DNA from: an uncultured Roseobacter sp.
GTDB lineage: Bacteria > Pseudomonadota > Alphaproteobacteria > Rhodobacterales > Rhodobacteraceae
Direction of reading: 5' to 3'
DNA: 64,000 nucleotides
Assembly: GCF_947492555.1 (NCBI RefSeq)
Contig: NZ_CANLNE010000002.1
Span: forward strand, 797,501 to 861,500
The position numbers and the translations under genes were made by a program. Below the pieces are notes generated by a model that was not told the origin of the DNA, did not search any database, and saw nothing but the letters and a program-made list of their open reading frames with translations. Shown here in pieces: positions 36,071-45,144 of the stretch. Each line of letters opens with the position of its first letter. Positions within the stretch are counted from its first letter, which is position 1.

Positions 36071-36699
36071 TGACCTATACCTATGAGACCGACGGGGCCG
36101 CGATCTACAAGCAGTCCTTTGCGACGATCCGCTCAGAGGCGCAGCTGGAGCGGTTTACTGCGGACGAAGAGCCGATTGCCGTGCGTATGATCCATGCCGC
36201 CGGACTGGTTGGTCTGGAGGAGCATGTCCGGTTTTCCACCGAATTCGCCCAAGCCGCGCGCAGTGCTTTGGAGGCGGGCGCCCCGATCCTCTGTGACGCG
36301 CGCATGGTCAGCGAAGGAGTCACGCGCCCCCGGCTGCCTGCAGGAAACAAGGTGATCTGCACTTTGCACGATGACGGCGTTCGGGAATTGGCTGCAGAAA
36401 TGCAAAACACGCGCTCAGCTGCGGCGCTTGAGCTGTGGCGACCCCATCTGGCCGGCGCGCTGGTCGCTATTGGCAATGCGCCTACCGCCCTTTTCCATCT
36501 GCTCAATATGTTGCAGGAGCCAGACTGTCCGCGCCCCGCCGCGATCATCGGCTGCCCGGTTGGTTTTGTCGGCGCTGTCGAGAGCAAGGATGCGCTCTGG
36601 GCGGATCAGCCGGTGCCTTGTTGCATCGTGCAAGGGCGACTGGGTGGTAGTGCGATCACCGTTGCCGCTGTGAATGCCATCGCGAGCCGCGCGGAATGA
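36070..36699 (+). CDS. cobH: Precorrin-8X methylmutase CobH
   Basis: 209 residues. It moves the methyl group from C-11 to C-12 to make hydrogenobyrinate. Marks: GAAIYKQSFATIRSEA near residue 10, AVRMIHAAG (the catalytic His is here), and APTALFHLL..., then IGCPVGFVGAVESK. ATG at 36070 overlaps the cobG stop (TGATG). Confidence 0.95.
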   Translation: MTYTYETDGAAIYKQSFATIRSEAQLERFTADEEPIAVRMIHAAGLVGLEEHVRFSTEFAQAARSALEAGAPILCDARMVSEGVTRPRLPAGNKVICTLHDDGVRELAAEMQNTRSAAALELWRPHLAGALVAIGNAPTALFHLLNMLQEPDCPRPAAIIGCPVGFVGAVESKDALWADQPVPCCIVQGRLGGSAITVAAVNAIASRAE

Positions 36700-37424
36700 G
36701 CGTTGGTACGATCTACGGCGTTGGTCTGGGTCCCGGTGACCCGGATCTGATGAGCGTGCGGGCGGACAGGCTGCTGCGGACCGGGCGGCATGTGGCGTTT
36801 TTCCGCAAGGCGGGCCGGGCCGGGCAGGCCCGGCGCATCGTCAACGGCATGTTGCATGCGGAGGCCGTGGAATTCCCGATGGAATACCCGGTGACCACGG
36901 AAATCCCCGTGACCGATCCGGGCTACAATGCGGCCCTGTCTGCGTTCTACACCGAATGCACCGATCACCTGCGCGAGCTGGCCGAAGCGGGCGAGGATGT
37001 CGTGGTACTGTGCGAAGGTGATCCCTTCTTTTTCGGGTCCTTCATGCATCTTTATACCCGGTTGAAAGATGTGGTGCCGGTCGAGGTCGTGCCCGCGATC
37101 ACAGGCATGTCGGCAGCCTGGACGGCCACCGGCCAACCCGTCACTTGGGGAGATGATATCCTGACCGTGCTGATGGGGACCTTGCCAGAGGACATGCTGG
37201 CTGACGCGATGCAGCGCAGCGATGCCGTTGTTGTCATGAAGATCGGCAGACACTTTGAAAAGGTGAAATCGGCGCTGAAACAGGCAGGCAAGTTCGATAC
37301 GGCCTGGCTGGTGGAATACGCCAGCATGCCCAACCAGACGGTGCAGCGATTGGCTGACGCAGGTGCCAAGATAACGCCCTATTTCTCGATCATCGTGGTG
37401 CACGGGCAGGGGCGCAGGCCATGA
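36696..37424 (+). CDS. cobI: Precorrin-2 C20-methyltransferase CobI
   Basis: 242 residues of the tetrapyrrole SAM methyltransferase family. GVGLGPGDPDLMSVRA is at the start and VVVLCEGDPFFFGSFMHL in the centre, the latter a signature of C20 enzymes. Overlaps cobH and cobJ by four bases each. Confidence 0.95.
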   Translation: MSVGTIYGVGLGPGDPDLMSVRADRLLRTGRHVAFFRKAGRAGQARRIVNGMLHAEAVEFPMEYPVTTEIPVTDPGYNAALSAFYTECTDHLRELAEAGEDVVVLCEGDPFFFGSFMHLYTRLKDVVPVEVVPAITGMSAAWTATGQPVTWGDDILTVLMGTLPEDMLADAMQRSDAVVVMKIGRHFEKVKSALKQAGKFDTAWLVEYASMPNQTVQRLADAGAKITPYFSIIVVHGQGRRP

Positions 37425-38173
37425 GCGGCTGGCTGATCATCGCCGGGTTGGGGCCGGGTGACCCGGACCTTGTCACCCCGGAGGTGAGCCTTGCGCTGGC
37501 CGAGGCGACGGATGTGGTGGGCTATATTCCCTATGTGGCGCGGGTGCCCGAACGCGAAGGCCTGCGCCTGCATCCGAGCGACAATCGTGTGGAAATCGAC
37601 CGATCCAATCACGCGCTGGAAATGGCTGCGGCAGGGCGGCGCGTTGTGGTGGTGTCGTCCGGTGATCCGGGCGTTTTTGCCATGGCGGCGGCGGTTTTCG
37701 AGGCCGTCGAGGCCGGGCCGAAAGATTGGCGCACTCTGGACATACGGGTTGCCCCCGGGATCACGGCGATGCTGGCCGCTGCGGCGCGGGTGGGCGCGCC
37801 TCTGGGTCATGATTTTTGTGCGATTAACCTCAGCGACAATCTCAAACCCTGGGCGCTGATCGAAAAACGTCTGCGACTGGCGGCAGAAGCCGATTTTGCC
37901 ATGGCGTTCTATAACCCACGGTCGAAATCGCGCCCCGAAGGCTTTGAAAAAACGCTGTCGATCCTCAAGGATGTCTGCCGCGATGACCGCCCCATCGTCT
38001 TTGCGCGGGCCGTCTCCACACAGGAGGAAAGCATCCGTATCGTACCCTTGTCGCAGGCCACGCCCGATATGGCGGATATGCGCACGATGGTGATTGTCGG
38101 CTCCTCGACCACCCGCGTGATCGAACGGGATGGCGCGCCAATTGTCTATACGCCGAGGTCGGTGGAGGCATGA
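37421..38173 (+). CDS. cobJ: Precorrin-3B C17-methyltransferase CobJ
   Basis: 250 residues. The ring-contracting methyltransferase. IAGLGPGDPDLVTPEV at the start, VVVVSSGDPGVFAMAAAVFE in the middle and FAMAFYNPRSKSRP near 180 are specific for this step. Its 3' end overlaps the 3' end of the antiparallel cobK by 28 bases. Confidence 0.95.
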   Translation: MSGWLIIAGLGPGDPDLVTPEVSLALAEATDVVGYIPYVARVPEREGLRLHPSDNRVEIDRSNHALEMAAAGRRVVVVSSGDPGVFAMAAAVFEAVEAGPKDWRTLDIRVAPGITAMLAAAARVGAPLGHDFCAINLSDNLKPWALIEKRLRLAAEADFAMAFYNPRSKSRPEGFEKTLSILKDVCRDDRPIVFARAVSTQEESIRIVPLSQATPDMADMRTMVIVGSSTTRVIERDGAPIVYTPRSVEA

Positions 38174-38901
38174 CCCACCCAGTCCAATACGGCATGGGTA
38201 TCATGCACTTCATGCCGGGGGGGCAAATCCGGGCGGGCAATCATGATGACCGGCAGCCCCAGTGCGCGCGCGGCGCGGATTTTGGCATAAGCCCCTGTCC
38301 CGCCGGAGTTTTTCGACACAACCAGCGAAATTGCGTGCTGGCCCATCAGTGCGAGGTCACCGTTAAAGCTGAACGGGCCACGGTCGACCTCGACATGATG
38401 GTCGGGCAGGGCAGGCGGTGTTTCGGGCGGATCGACGAGACGCAGCAGGTAGAAATGCTGTGGTCGCGGGGCGAAAGCGGGCAGGTTCATACGCCCGATG
38501 GCCAGCATGACGCGCGCGGCGGGCCGGTCCAGCGCGGCGACGGCACCGTCGATATCCGCAACATGGGTCCAATTGTCCCCCGGTTCCGGCGTCCAAGGGG
38601 CGCGGGTCAGCGCGGTGAGCGGCACGCCGGTTTCTGCACAGGCGGCAATCGCATTCCGGCTCATCTGCGCGGCAAAGGGGTGCGTGGCGTCAACCACATG
38701 GGTGATACCGGCGGCGCGCAGATAGTCCACCAGCCCCGCAACACCGCCGAACCCGCCAACCCGCTGCGGCAGCGGTTGTCGAACCGGCCGCGCCACGCGA
38801 CCGGCAAAGGAGATCGTGCCCCGCACACCTGCATCGCTCAGGGCGCGACAGAGCGCGGTGGCTTCGGTCGTGCCGCCAAGAACAAGCAGGTTTGGCTCCA
38901 T
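38146..38901 (-). CDS. cobK: Precorrin-6A reductase CobK, antiparallel to the operon
   Basis: 251 residues. NADPH-dependent reduction of precorrin-6A. The start LLVLGGTTEATALCRAL is the nucleotide-binding loop; VVDATHPFAAQMS and SKNSGGTGAYAKI are family motifs. It is the only cob gene on the minus strand. It overlaps cobJ tail-to-tail and shares its start region with cobL: the two ATG codons overlap on the palindrome CATG (38899-38902). Its promoter must therefore lie within cobL, and it is not under riboswitch 1. Confidence 0.95.
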   Translation of the reverse strand: MEPNLLVLGGTTEATALCRALSDAGVRGTISFAGRVARPVRQPLPQRVGGFGGVAGLVDYLRAAGITHVVDATHPFAAQMSRNAIAACAETGVPLTALTRAPWTPEPGDNWTHVADIDGAVAALDRPAARVMLAIGRMNLPAFAPRPQHFYLLRLVDPPETPPALPDHHVEVDRGPFSFNGDLALMGQHAISLVVSKNSGGTGAYAKIRAARALGLPVIMIARPDLPPRHEVHDTHAVLDWVGHASTDLGV

Positions 38902-40099
38902 GTCTGAGACCCCGTGGTTGACCATCATCGGATTGGGCGAAGATGGCCTCAAAGGCCTCGGTCCCGCAAGTCGAACCGCCCTTGAGGGTGCGGAAATCGT
39001 CATGGCCCCCCCACGGCATCTGGCGCTGGTGGGTGATTTGCCCTGCGAGACGCGACGCTGGCCGGTTCCCTTTGCCGACGGCATCGACATCCTGTTGGGC
39101 CTGCGGGGCAAACGCGTGGTTGTGCTGGCATCGGGTGATCCTTTCTGGTTCGGCGCAGGGGCCACGCTGGCGCGCCATCTGGATCCGGAAGAGTGGTGCT
39201 CCGTCCCCGGTCCCTCCAGCTTTTCCCTTGCGGCCAATCGCATGGGCTGGTCGCTGGAGCGGACGGTTTGCCTCGGCTTGCATGCGGCTCCCTTGACGCG
39301 CTTGCGGCCTCATTTGGCACCCGATGTGAAAATCATCGCGCTGCTCCGCGACGGTGATGCCGTTGGGGCGTTGGGGGCCTATTTGAGCGATGCTGGGTTT
39401 GGGGCCTCTGCTTTGAGCGTGCTTGAAGCCTTGGGCGGGCCGCGCGAGCGGGTGACGCATCTACGCGCTGATGCGATGACGGCGGAGAGCTTTCAGCATC
39501 CCCTTTGCGTCGCCGTTGAGGTTGCCGGGGGTGGGCGTGCCTTGCCGCTGACCAGCGGTCGTCCGGACGAGTGGTTTGAAACGGACGGGCAGATCACCAA
39601 GCAACCGGTGCGCGCGATGACGCTCTCCGCGCTGGCCCCAAGGCCCTTTGACCATCTGTGGGACATCGGCGGAGGTTCCGGGTCCATCGGGATCGAATGG
39701 TTGCTGACGCATCCGACACTTGAGGCCACGAGCTTCGAGCCTAACCCGGACCGTGCCGCCCGGATCAGTGCAAATGCCGCGCGGCTTGGGGTCGACCGTC
39801 TGAAGGTCGTCACCGGTGCAGCACCAGATGCGTTGGTTGGGCAGAAAGAGCCGCAGGTGGTTTTCATCGGCGGGGGGCTGACCGCTGAGCTGCTGAAGTG
39901 GCTGGAGAGCAGTCTTGCCAAGGGGACGCGGTTGGTGGCGAATGCCGTAACACTCGAAACCGAGGCACTTGTTGTTGACGCCCACCGCCGCCTGGGCGGC
40001 ACGCTGATCCGGCTTGAGGTGGCGCGCGCCGAGCCGCTGGGGCCGAAACGCGGGTGGAAAACCAGCTACCCGATTGTTCAATGGAGCGTGTCCCTATGA
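38900..40099 (+). CDS. cobL: Precorrin-6Y C5,15-methyltransferase (decarboxylating) CobL
   Basis: 399 residues with two catalytic parts. The N-terminal half is a CbiE-like tetrapyrrole methyltransferase (LTIIGLGEDGLKGL; VVVLASGDPFWFG). The C-terminal half is CbiT-like (LWDIGGGSGSIGIEWL, SAM-binding), which methylates C-15 and decarboxylates. ATG at 38900 is chosen because the protein then begins as expected; upstream codons in frame lie in the antisense of cobK. Confidence 0.95.
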   Translation: MSETPWLTIIGLGEDGLKGLGPASRTALEGAEIVMAPPRHLALVGDLPCETRRWPVPFADGIDILLGLRGKRVVVLASGDPFWFGAGATLARHLDPEEWCSVPGPSSFSLAANRMGWSLERTVCLGLHAAPLTRLRPHLAPDVKIIALLRDGDAVGALGAYLSDAGFGASALSVLEALGGPRERVTHLRADAMTAESFQHPLCVAVEVAGGGRALPLTSGRPDEWFETDGQITKQPVRAMTLSALAPRPFDHLWDIGGGSGSIGIEWLLTHPTLEATSFEPNPDRAARISANAARLGVDRLKVVTGAAPDALVGQKEPQVVFIGGGLTAELLKWLESSLAKGTRLVANAVTLETEALVVDAHRRLGGTLIRLEVARAEPLGPKRGWKTSYPIVQWSVSL

Positions 40100-40464
40100 T
40101 TGCCGCTGGCTTCGGCTTTCGCAAAACGGCCTCCGTCGGCAGTTTGCAGGACGCGCTTGATCGTGCCTGCGAGGCCGTGCAGCCGGATGTGCTGGCAACA
40201 CCGGAAGATAAGGCAACCGCAGAGACATTTCGTCTCTTCGCGGAAAAGATCGGAATACCAGTGAAGGCCGTGCCCGCCGACATCCTGCAGCAGCAATCCA
40301 CCACAACCCAGTCTGAGGCCTCGCAAAAGGTCCATGGCACCGGATCGGTCGCCGAGGCCGCAGCCCTTGCCGCAGCTGGCCCGGACGCCCGCCTCTTGAC
40401 CCTCAGACATATTTCAGCAGACAAGCTTGCGACCTGTGCGCTTGCCATCAGAGAGACATCATGA
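40096..40464 (+). CDS. cobE: CobE/CbiG C-terminal-like protein
   Basis: 122 residues. Begins [20 protein letters not shown], the start typical of CobE and of the CbiG C-terminal domain; then [15 protein letters not shown]. CobE accompanies CobM in aerobic operons; its catalytic role is not settled. ATG at 40096 overlaps the cobL stop (ATGA); the ATG at 40084 is an alternative. Confidence 0.9.
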   Translation: MIAAGFGFRKTASVGSLQDALDRACEAVQPDVLATPEDKATAETFRLFAEKIGIPVKAVPADILQQQSTTTQSEASQKVHGTGSVAEAAALAAAGPDARLLTLRHISADKLATCALAIRETS

Positions 40465-41255
40465 CCGTCCATTTCATCGGCGCCGGACCGGGCGCCCCCG
40501 ATCTTCTGACCCTGCGCGGACGTGATCTTATTGCGTCCTGTCCTGTGTGCCTCTACGCAGGCTCCCTCGTGCCGGAGGCGATCCTTGCGCATTGTCCACC
40601 GGAGGCAGAGATCGTGAACACCGCCTCGATGTCGCTGGATGACATCATGGCCGCGATCCAATCCGCACATGCGGCGGGCAAGGACATTGCGCGGCTGCAT
40701 TCAGGTGACCTGTCCGTCTGGTCCGCGATGGGCGAACAAATACGCCGCCTGCGCGCGGCCGGTATCCCGGTGTCGGTCACGCCCGGCGTGCCTTCCTTCT
40801 CGGCCGCCGCCGCCGCCTTGGGGGCGGAGCTGACCCTGCCCGGGCTGGCGCAATCGGTGGTGCTGACCCGCACGCCGGGCCGGGCCTCTTCGATGCCGGA
40901 AGGCGAAACCCTGACGAATTTCGCCGCGACCGGTGCAACCCTGGCCATCCATCTGTCCATTCAGAACCTTGATACGGTTATCGATGATCTGACGCCCGCC
41001 TATGGTGCCGACTGCCCGGTGGCGGTGGTTTATCGTGCCAGTTGGCCGGATGAGCAGATTATTCGGGGTACGCTCTCGGACATTGCCACGCGACTGGATG
41101 CCGGGATTGCGCGCACGGCGCTGATCCTCGTTGGACCGGCTTTGGCAGCGGAGGGGTTTGACGAAAGCTGCCTCTATTCAACGGATTACGACAGGCGCTA
41201 CCGCCCGCAAAGCGCGGAAAGCCCCTGGGCAAGCTGGAGCCATGGCGATGACTGA
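40461..41255 (+). CDS. cobM: Precorrin-4 C11-methyltransferase CobM
   Basis: 264 residues. [16 protein letters not shown] at the start, then [14 protein letters not shown] and [16 protein letters not shown] are characteristic of C11 methyltransferases. It overlaps cobE by four bases and cobB by eight. Confidence 0.95.
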   Translation: MTVHFIGAGPGAPDLLTLRGRDLIASCPVCLYAGSLVPEAILAHCPPEAEIVNTASMSLDDIMAAIQSAHAAGKDIARLHSGDLSVWSAMGEQIRRLRAAGIPVSVTPGVPSFSAAAAALGAELTLPGLAQSVVLTRTPGRASSMPEGETLTNFAATGATLAIHLSIQNLDTVIDDLTPAYGADCPVAVVYRASWPDEQIIRGTLSDIATRLDAGIARTALILVGPALAAEGFDESCLYSTDYDRRYRPQSAESPWASWSHGDD

Positions 41256-42567
41256 TATGCCGGGCATCATGATCTCTGCGCCGTCATCGGGGACAGGGAA
41301 AACAACGGTGATGCTGGGGCTGCTGCGCGCGCTGGCAGAAGACGGGCTGCGGGTGCAACCCTTCAAATCCGGGCCGGACTACATCGACCCGGCCTTTCAC
41401 CATGCGGCCAGTGGACGCGCGTCCTTCAACCTAGACAGCTGGGCGATGGGGCCGGATTTGCTGGCTGCAATATCCGCCGAGGCGACGGGTGCCGATATCT
41501 GTGTCGCCGAAGGGTCTATGGGCCTCTATGATGGTGTGGCCACCCGGGGGCAGAGCGGATTTGGCAGCAGCGCTGAGACGGCGCAGCGCATGGGCTGGCC
41601 CGTGGTTCTGGTCGTGGATGTCAGCGGGCAGGCGCAATCGGCGGCGGCAACGGCGCTCGGATTTCAGGCCTACAACCCGGATGTCCCCTTTGCCGGGGTG
41701 ATCCTGAACCGCTGCGCCTCGCCGCGCCATGAACGCCTTGCGCGTCTGGGCATGGAAAACGCCGGGTTGAACGTGTTGGGCGTCCTGCCACGCCGGGGGG
41801 ACCTGACCTTGCCGGAACGCCATTTGGGGCTGATCCAGGCAGTTGAACATCCCGATCTGGAGGCCGCCATTGCAGGCTATGCGCAGTTTCTGCGCGACCA
41901 TGTCGACATCGCGGCCATTCGTGCAGCGGCCAAGGGCCAGATCACACCCCTCGACAGCGCCAAGCTGCCAACACCACCGGCTCAGCGTATCGCCCTGGCG
42001 CGGGATGCGGCGTTTTCCTTTACCTATCCGCATGTGCTCAAGGGCTGGCGCGAGGCGGGGGCGGAAATCCTGCCCTTTTCCCCGCTGGCGGATCAGGCCC
42101 CGGATGCAAGCGCCGATTTGGTCTGGCTGCCGGGGGGCTATCCGGAACTGCATGGTGGCGTGCTGGCCTCAGCCACCACATTTCAAACCGGCTTGCGGAA
42201 ACACGCAGAGACGCGGCCCGTGCATGGGGAGTGCGGGGGCTACATGGCCCTTGGAGAAGCGTTGATCGACAAGGAAGGCACCCGGCACCAGATGGCAGGG
42301 CTGCTGGGTCTTGTCACCAGCTACGAGAAACGCAAGTTCCATCTGGGTTATCGGCGGGCGGTGCTGACGGCCCCGCTGCCGGGGTATGGGCCGGGTGTTG
42401 CTTTGCGGGGGCATGAATTCCACTATTCTACCATTCTCGAACAACCCGATGCGGCGCTGGCCGACGTCGCAGATGCTGACGGCAACTCCGTGCCCGAGAC
42501 CGGATCGCACCGTGATCACGTTTCCGGCACGTTTTTCCACTTCATCACCGCAGAGGAAAACGCGTGA
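41248..42567 (+). CDS. cobB: Hydrogenobyrinic acid a,c-diamide synthase CobB
   Basis: 439 residues. ATP- and glutamine-dependent amidation of side chains a and c. The P-loop is [11 protein letters not shown] near the start, [12 protein letters not shown] follows, and the glutaminase domain carries the cysteine in [13 protein letters not shown] (around 330). ATG at 41248 has GGAG at eight bases; ATG at 41242 is too close to it. Confidence 0.95.
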   Translation: MTDMPGIMISAPSSGTGKTTVMLGLLRALAEDGLRVQPFKSGPDYIDPAFHHAASGRASFNLDSWAMGPDLLAAISAEATGADICVAEGSMGLYDGVATRGQSGFGSSAETAQRMGWPVVLVVDVSGQAQSAAATALGFQAYNPDVPFAGVILNRCASPRHERLARLGMENAGLNVLGVLPRRGDLTLPERHLGLIQAVEHPDLEAAIAGYAQFLRDHVDIAAIRAAAKGQITPLDSAKLPTPPAQRIALARDAAFSFTYPHVLKGWREAGAEILPFSPLADQAPDASADLVWLPGGYPELHGGVLASATTFQTGLRKHAETRPVHGECGGYMALGEALIDKEGTRHQMAGLLGLVTSYEKRKFHLGYRRAVLTAPLPGYGPGVALRGHEFHYSTILEQPDAALADVADADGNSVPETGSHRDHVSGTFFHFITAEENA

Positions 42568-43283
42568 CCGGTTTCGTCAGCTTTGTGGGGTCCGGTCCCG
42601 GCGATCCCGAGCTTTTGACGCTGAAGGCTGTAGACCGGTTGAAACGCGCCGATGCCGTACTGTTTGACGATCTCTCCTCGGGGCCGATCCTCAGCCATGC
42701 GCGATCGGGCGCAGATCTGGTCGGCGTCGGTAAAAGGGCAGGCCGCCCATCCCCCAAACAGCATCATGTCAGCCGTTTGCTCGTGGAATATGCCCAGATG
42801 GATCAGCGCGTGGTGCGCCTGAAATCGGGCGACAGCGGGCTTTTTGGCCGTTTGGAAGAAGAACTGGTGGCGTTGCGCGAGGCCGGCATCCCTTACGAGA
42901 TTATTCCGGGTATCCCCTCCGCCTGCGCTGCGGCGGCCGCGGCGGGTATACCGCTGACGCGCCGTCTGACCGCACGGCGCGTGCAATTCGTGACTGGGCA
43001 TGATGTCAGCGGGCAGCTGCCGCAGGATCTGGACCTGCAGGCGCTCGCGGACCCGACTGCGTCTACAGTTGTCTTCATGGGCAAGCGGACCTTTCCCAAG
43101 CTGCTCGACGCGCTGACCGAAAGAGGCCTGCCACCCGAGACACCGGCGATTCTCGCCGAAAGCGTCAGCAGTCCGGAGCAGAGCATCCAGCGTACAACGG
43201 TGGCGGCACTGGCCGAGCAATTGGCGCAGGAAATCGGTGATAAACCCGCTTTGATCCTCTTCGGGCCGTTTGCCGAGGGCTGA
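42564..43283 (+). CDS. cobA: Uroporphyrinogen-III C-methyltransferase CobA
   Basis: 239 residues. SUMT makes precorrin-2, the entry into the corrin branch. FVGSGPGDPELLTLKAVDRL at the start, VVRLKSGDSGLFGRLEEE in the centre and PGIPSACAAAAAAGIPLT next are typical. It is a stand-alone methyltransferase without a CysG-type dehydrogenase domain. Last gene of the riboswitch-1 operon, overlapping cobB by four bases. Confidence 0.95.
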   Translation: MTGFVSFVGSGPGDPELLTLKAVDRLKRADAVLFDDLSSGPILSHARSGADLVGVGKRAGRPSPKQHHVSRLLVEYAQMDQRVVRLKSGDSGLFGRLEEELVALREAGIPYEIIPGIPSACAAAAAAGIPLTRRLTARRVQFVTGHDVSGQLPQDLDLQALADPTASTVVFMGKRTFPKLLDALTERGLPPETPAILAESVSSPEQSIQRTTVAALAEQLAQEIGDKPALILFGPFAEG

Positions 43284-43332
43284 AAGTCGCTTTTATGCTT
43301 GTTCGGGCGCGAACATCGGGGATAGGACTAAG

Positions 43333-43490
43333 GCACGGTGCCACGTTTTGTGGCTGAAAAGGGAACTGAGTGAAAGTCTCAGGCTGCCCCCGCAACTGTA
43401 AGCGGTGAGCGCGATGGATGACCCACTGGCCCGAAGGCTGGGAAGGACCTGAGTGCCGCGACCCGCAAGTCAGGAGACCTGCCGCACAAC
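43333..43490 (+). ncRNA. Cobalamin riboswitch 2
   Basis: GGTGCCAC then GCTGAAAAGGGAAC (from 43352), CTGCCCCCGCAACTGTAAGCGG (43383 on, in two runs), CCACTGG...CTGGGAAGG and the B12 box AGTCAGGAGACCTGCC at 43468-43483. A closer consensus match than riboswitch 1. It stands in front of the CbiM-like permease. After the aptamer, CCTGCC-GGAGG-GGCAGG (43518-43534) forms a hairpin whose loop is GGAGG, a possible control of translation. Confidence 0.94.
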
Positions 43491-43550
43491 GCAACGCCGT
43501 GCCTGCACGGACCATTACCTGCCGGAGGGGCAGGACAGAAAGGACAGCAC

Positions 43551-44228
43551 ATGCATATCGAACCAGGTGTCGTGGATGGGGCCAAGATGGCCTTTGCCTA
43601 CGCAACCGCAGCAGGCGCCGCCGGCTACACCGCGAAACTCGCTTTCGAAGACCTCAAGAGCCACAACGCCGCTTCCTTTGCGCTGCGCACGGTGATGGCC
43701 ACCGTGGGCACCTTCATCTTTTTCGAAGTGCTGCCGCATTTCGCCGTTGGTGTCTCCGAAGTACACTTCATTCTGGGCACCACGCTGTTCCTGTTGATGG
43801 GCGCGGCACCTGCCGCCCTTGGTCTGGCCCTTGGCCTGCTGGTGCAGGGCATGTTCTTTGCGCCCAGCGATCTGCCGATGTTTTTCGTCAACGTCACGAC
43901 GCTTCTGGTGCCGCTCTTTGCGATCTCGGCGCTCGCCAACCGCTTCATCCCGCAGGATAAGGCGTATGTCGATCTCGCCTACGCAGATGTCTTCAAGCTC
44001 TCTGCGATGTACCAGGGCGGTGTTGTCGCCTGGGTTGCTTTCTGGGCTTTCTACGGTCAGGGCATCGGGGTGGAAACCGCGCAATCCGTGCTGACTTTCG
44101 GTGCCGCCTACATGCTGGTGGTCATTATCGAACCGATTGCCGATCTGGCGGTGCTGGCCGGGGCCAAAGCGCTACGGTCGGACAAGCTGTCGGGGCTTTT
44201 CGCGGGACGCCTCTATAACGCGGCCTGA
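43551..44228 (+). CDS. cbiM: CbiM-like energy-coupling-factor permease, probable cobalt uptake
   Basis: 225 residues with about six membrane helices. It begins MHIEPGVVDGAK, as CbiM-type S-components do: the N-terminal MH binds the metal. No CbiN, CbiQ or CbiO is encoded next to it, so it either uses unlinked energising subunits or acts alone. Riboswitch 2 immediately upstream supports a role in cobalt supply. AAGGA lies seven bases before ATG 43551. Confidence 0.85.
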   Translation: MHIEPGVVDGAKMAFAYATAAGAAGYTAKLAFEDLKSHNAASFALRTVMATVGTFIFFEVLPHFAVGVSEVHFILGTTLFLLMGAAPAALGLALGLLVQGMFFAPSDLPMFFVNVTTLLVPLFAISALANRFIPQDKAYVDLAYADVFKLSAMYQGGVVAWVAFWAFYGQGIGVETAQSVLTFGAAYMLVVIIEPIADLAVLAGAKALRSDKLSGLFAGRLYNAA

Positions 44229-44245
44229 TCCGATTGACATCAATA

Positions 44246-44277
44246 GCCCGGGTCCCTGCGCGGGATCCGGGCTTTTT
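44246..44277 (+). terminator. Rho-independent terminator after the CbiM-like gene
   Basis: An 11-bp stem GCCCGGGTCCC/GGGATCCGGGC (one G-U), loop TGCGC, followed by TTTTT. It separates the permease from cobF, whose ATG is only 15 bases further. Confidence 0.88.
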
Positions 44278-44291
44278 CGTGGATTTTTCCT

Positions 44292-45041
44292 ATGATCGAC
44301 ACGCTCTGGCTCATCGGGATTGGTACCGGGTCACCCGCCCATGTCACGATGGAGGGGATGCAGGCCATTCGCGAGGCATCGGTTGTTCTGGTCCCGCACA
44401 AGGGCGCGGGGAAGGATGATCTTGCCTCTTTGCGGCATGGTATCATTGCTGCTGCCGGATCAACGGCGCGGGTCGTGTCCTTTGACTATCCGGTCCGCGA
44501 TCCCGCCTTGCCCTATCTGGAGCGTGTCGAGCGTTGGCATGACGAGATTGCCGCGCGCTGGCAGGCCGCGCTGGCGGATGCGGGCGCATCCGGACCAGTC
44601 GCTCTGCTGGTCTGGGGGGACCCCTCCCTTTATGACAGTACGATCCGCATTGCCCGGCGCATCACCCCGCGCCCGGCGCTGCGGGTTGTGCCGGGCATCA
44701 CCGCAATTCAGGCCCTGACGGCGGCCCATGGCATCCCGCTGAATGAGGTAAATGGCCCCGTTCAGATCACCACGGGGCGCCGTCTGCGTGATCATGGATG
44801 GCCGGGCGGTGCGGAGCGCCTTGTGGTCATGCTGGACGGGGAAGCAAGCTTTCAGCATCTGGATCAGTCCGACTTGATGATCTGGTGGGGGGCTTACCTG
44901 GGCATGACAGAACAAATTCTGGATCATGGACCTTTGCCCGATGCGAGCGCCAGAATCATTGCGACGCGAGAGACCGCGCGTGCCCGCCATGGCTGGATCA
45001 TGGATACCTATCTTTTAGGCAGGTCGCAGGGCGCACACTGA
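44292..45041 (+). CDS. cobF: Precorrin-6A synthase (deacetylating) CobF
   Basis: 249 residues. C-1 methylation with loss of acetate, a step only in the aerobic pathway. WLIGIGTGSPAHVTMEG at the start, LLVWGDPSLYDSTIRI in the middle, and VVPGITAIQALTAAHGIPLN next fit CobF. Separated from the main operon and placed after a terminator, so it depends on read-through or on a promoter within the terminator region. Confidence 0.94.
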   Translation: MIDTLWLIGIGTGSPAHVTMEGMQAIREASVVLVPHKGAGKDDLASLRHGIIAAAGSTARVVSFDYPVRDPALPYLERVERWHDEIAARWQAALADAGASGPVALLVWGDPSLYDSTIRIARRITPRPALRVVPGITAIQALTAAHGIPLNEVNGPVQITTGRRLRDHGWPGGAERLVVMLDGEASFQHLDQSDLMIWWGAYLGMTEQILDHGPLPDASARIIATRETARARHGWIMDTYLLGRSQGAH

Positions 45042-45056
45042 AAGTTGATTGCCGTT

Positions 45057-45109
45057 AGTTGCGAGCCGTTCTCAAATATCTTGACAGTTGCGAGTGATTT
45101 GCATTTACA
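45057..45109 (+). promoter_or_regulatory. Manganese/iron-type operator and promoter of sitABCD
   Basis: An imperfect palindrome TGCGAGT-G-ATTTGCA (45089-45103) fills most of the space between TTGACA (45081-45086) and TTTACA (45104-45109), which are 17 bases apart. AGTTGCGAG occurs twice, at 45057-45065 and 45086-45094. This is a good place for a Fur-family repressor (Mur in this group). Binding is inferred. Confidence 0.55.
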
Positions 45110-45144
45110 GATTGCCAGGTCTTATAGTCATCCCGGAGAATCCT

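Noticed and set aside
38146-38901. cobK orientation as an assembly inversion
   Set aside because: The tail overlap with cobJ and the CATG junction with cobL are intact and in frame on both sides, so the arrangement looks real.
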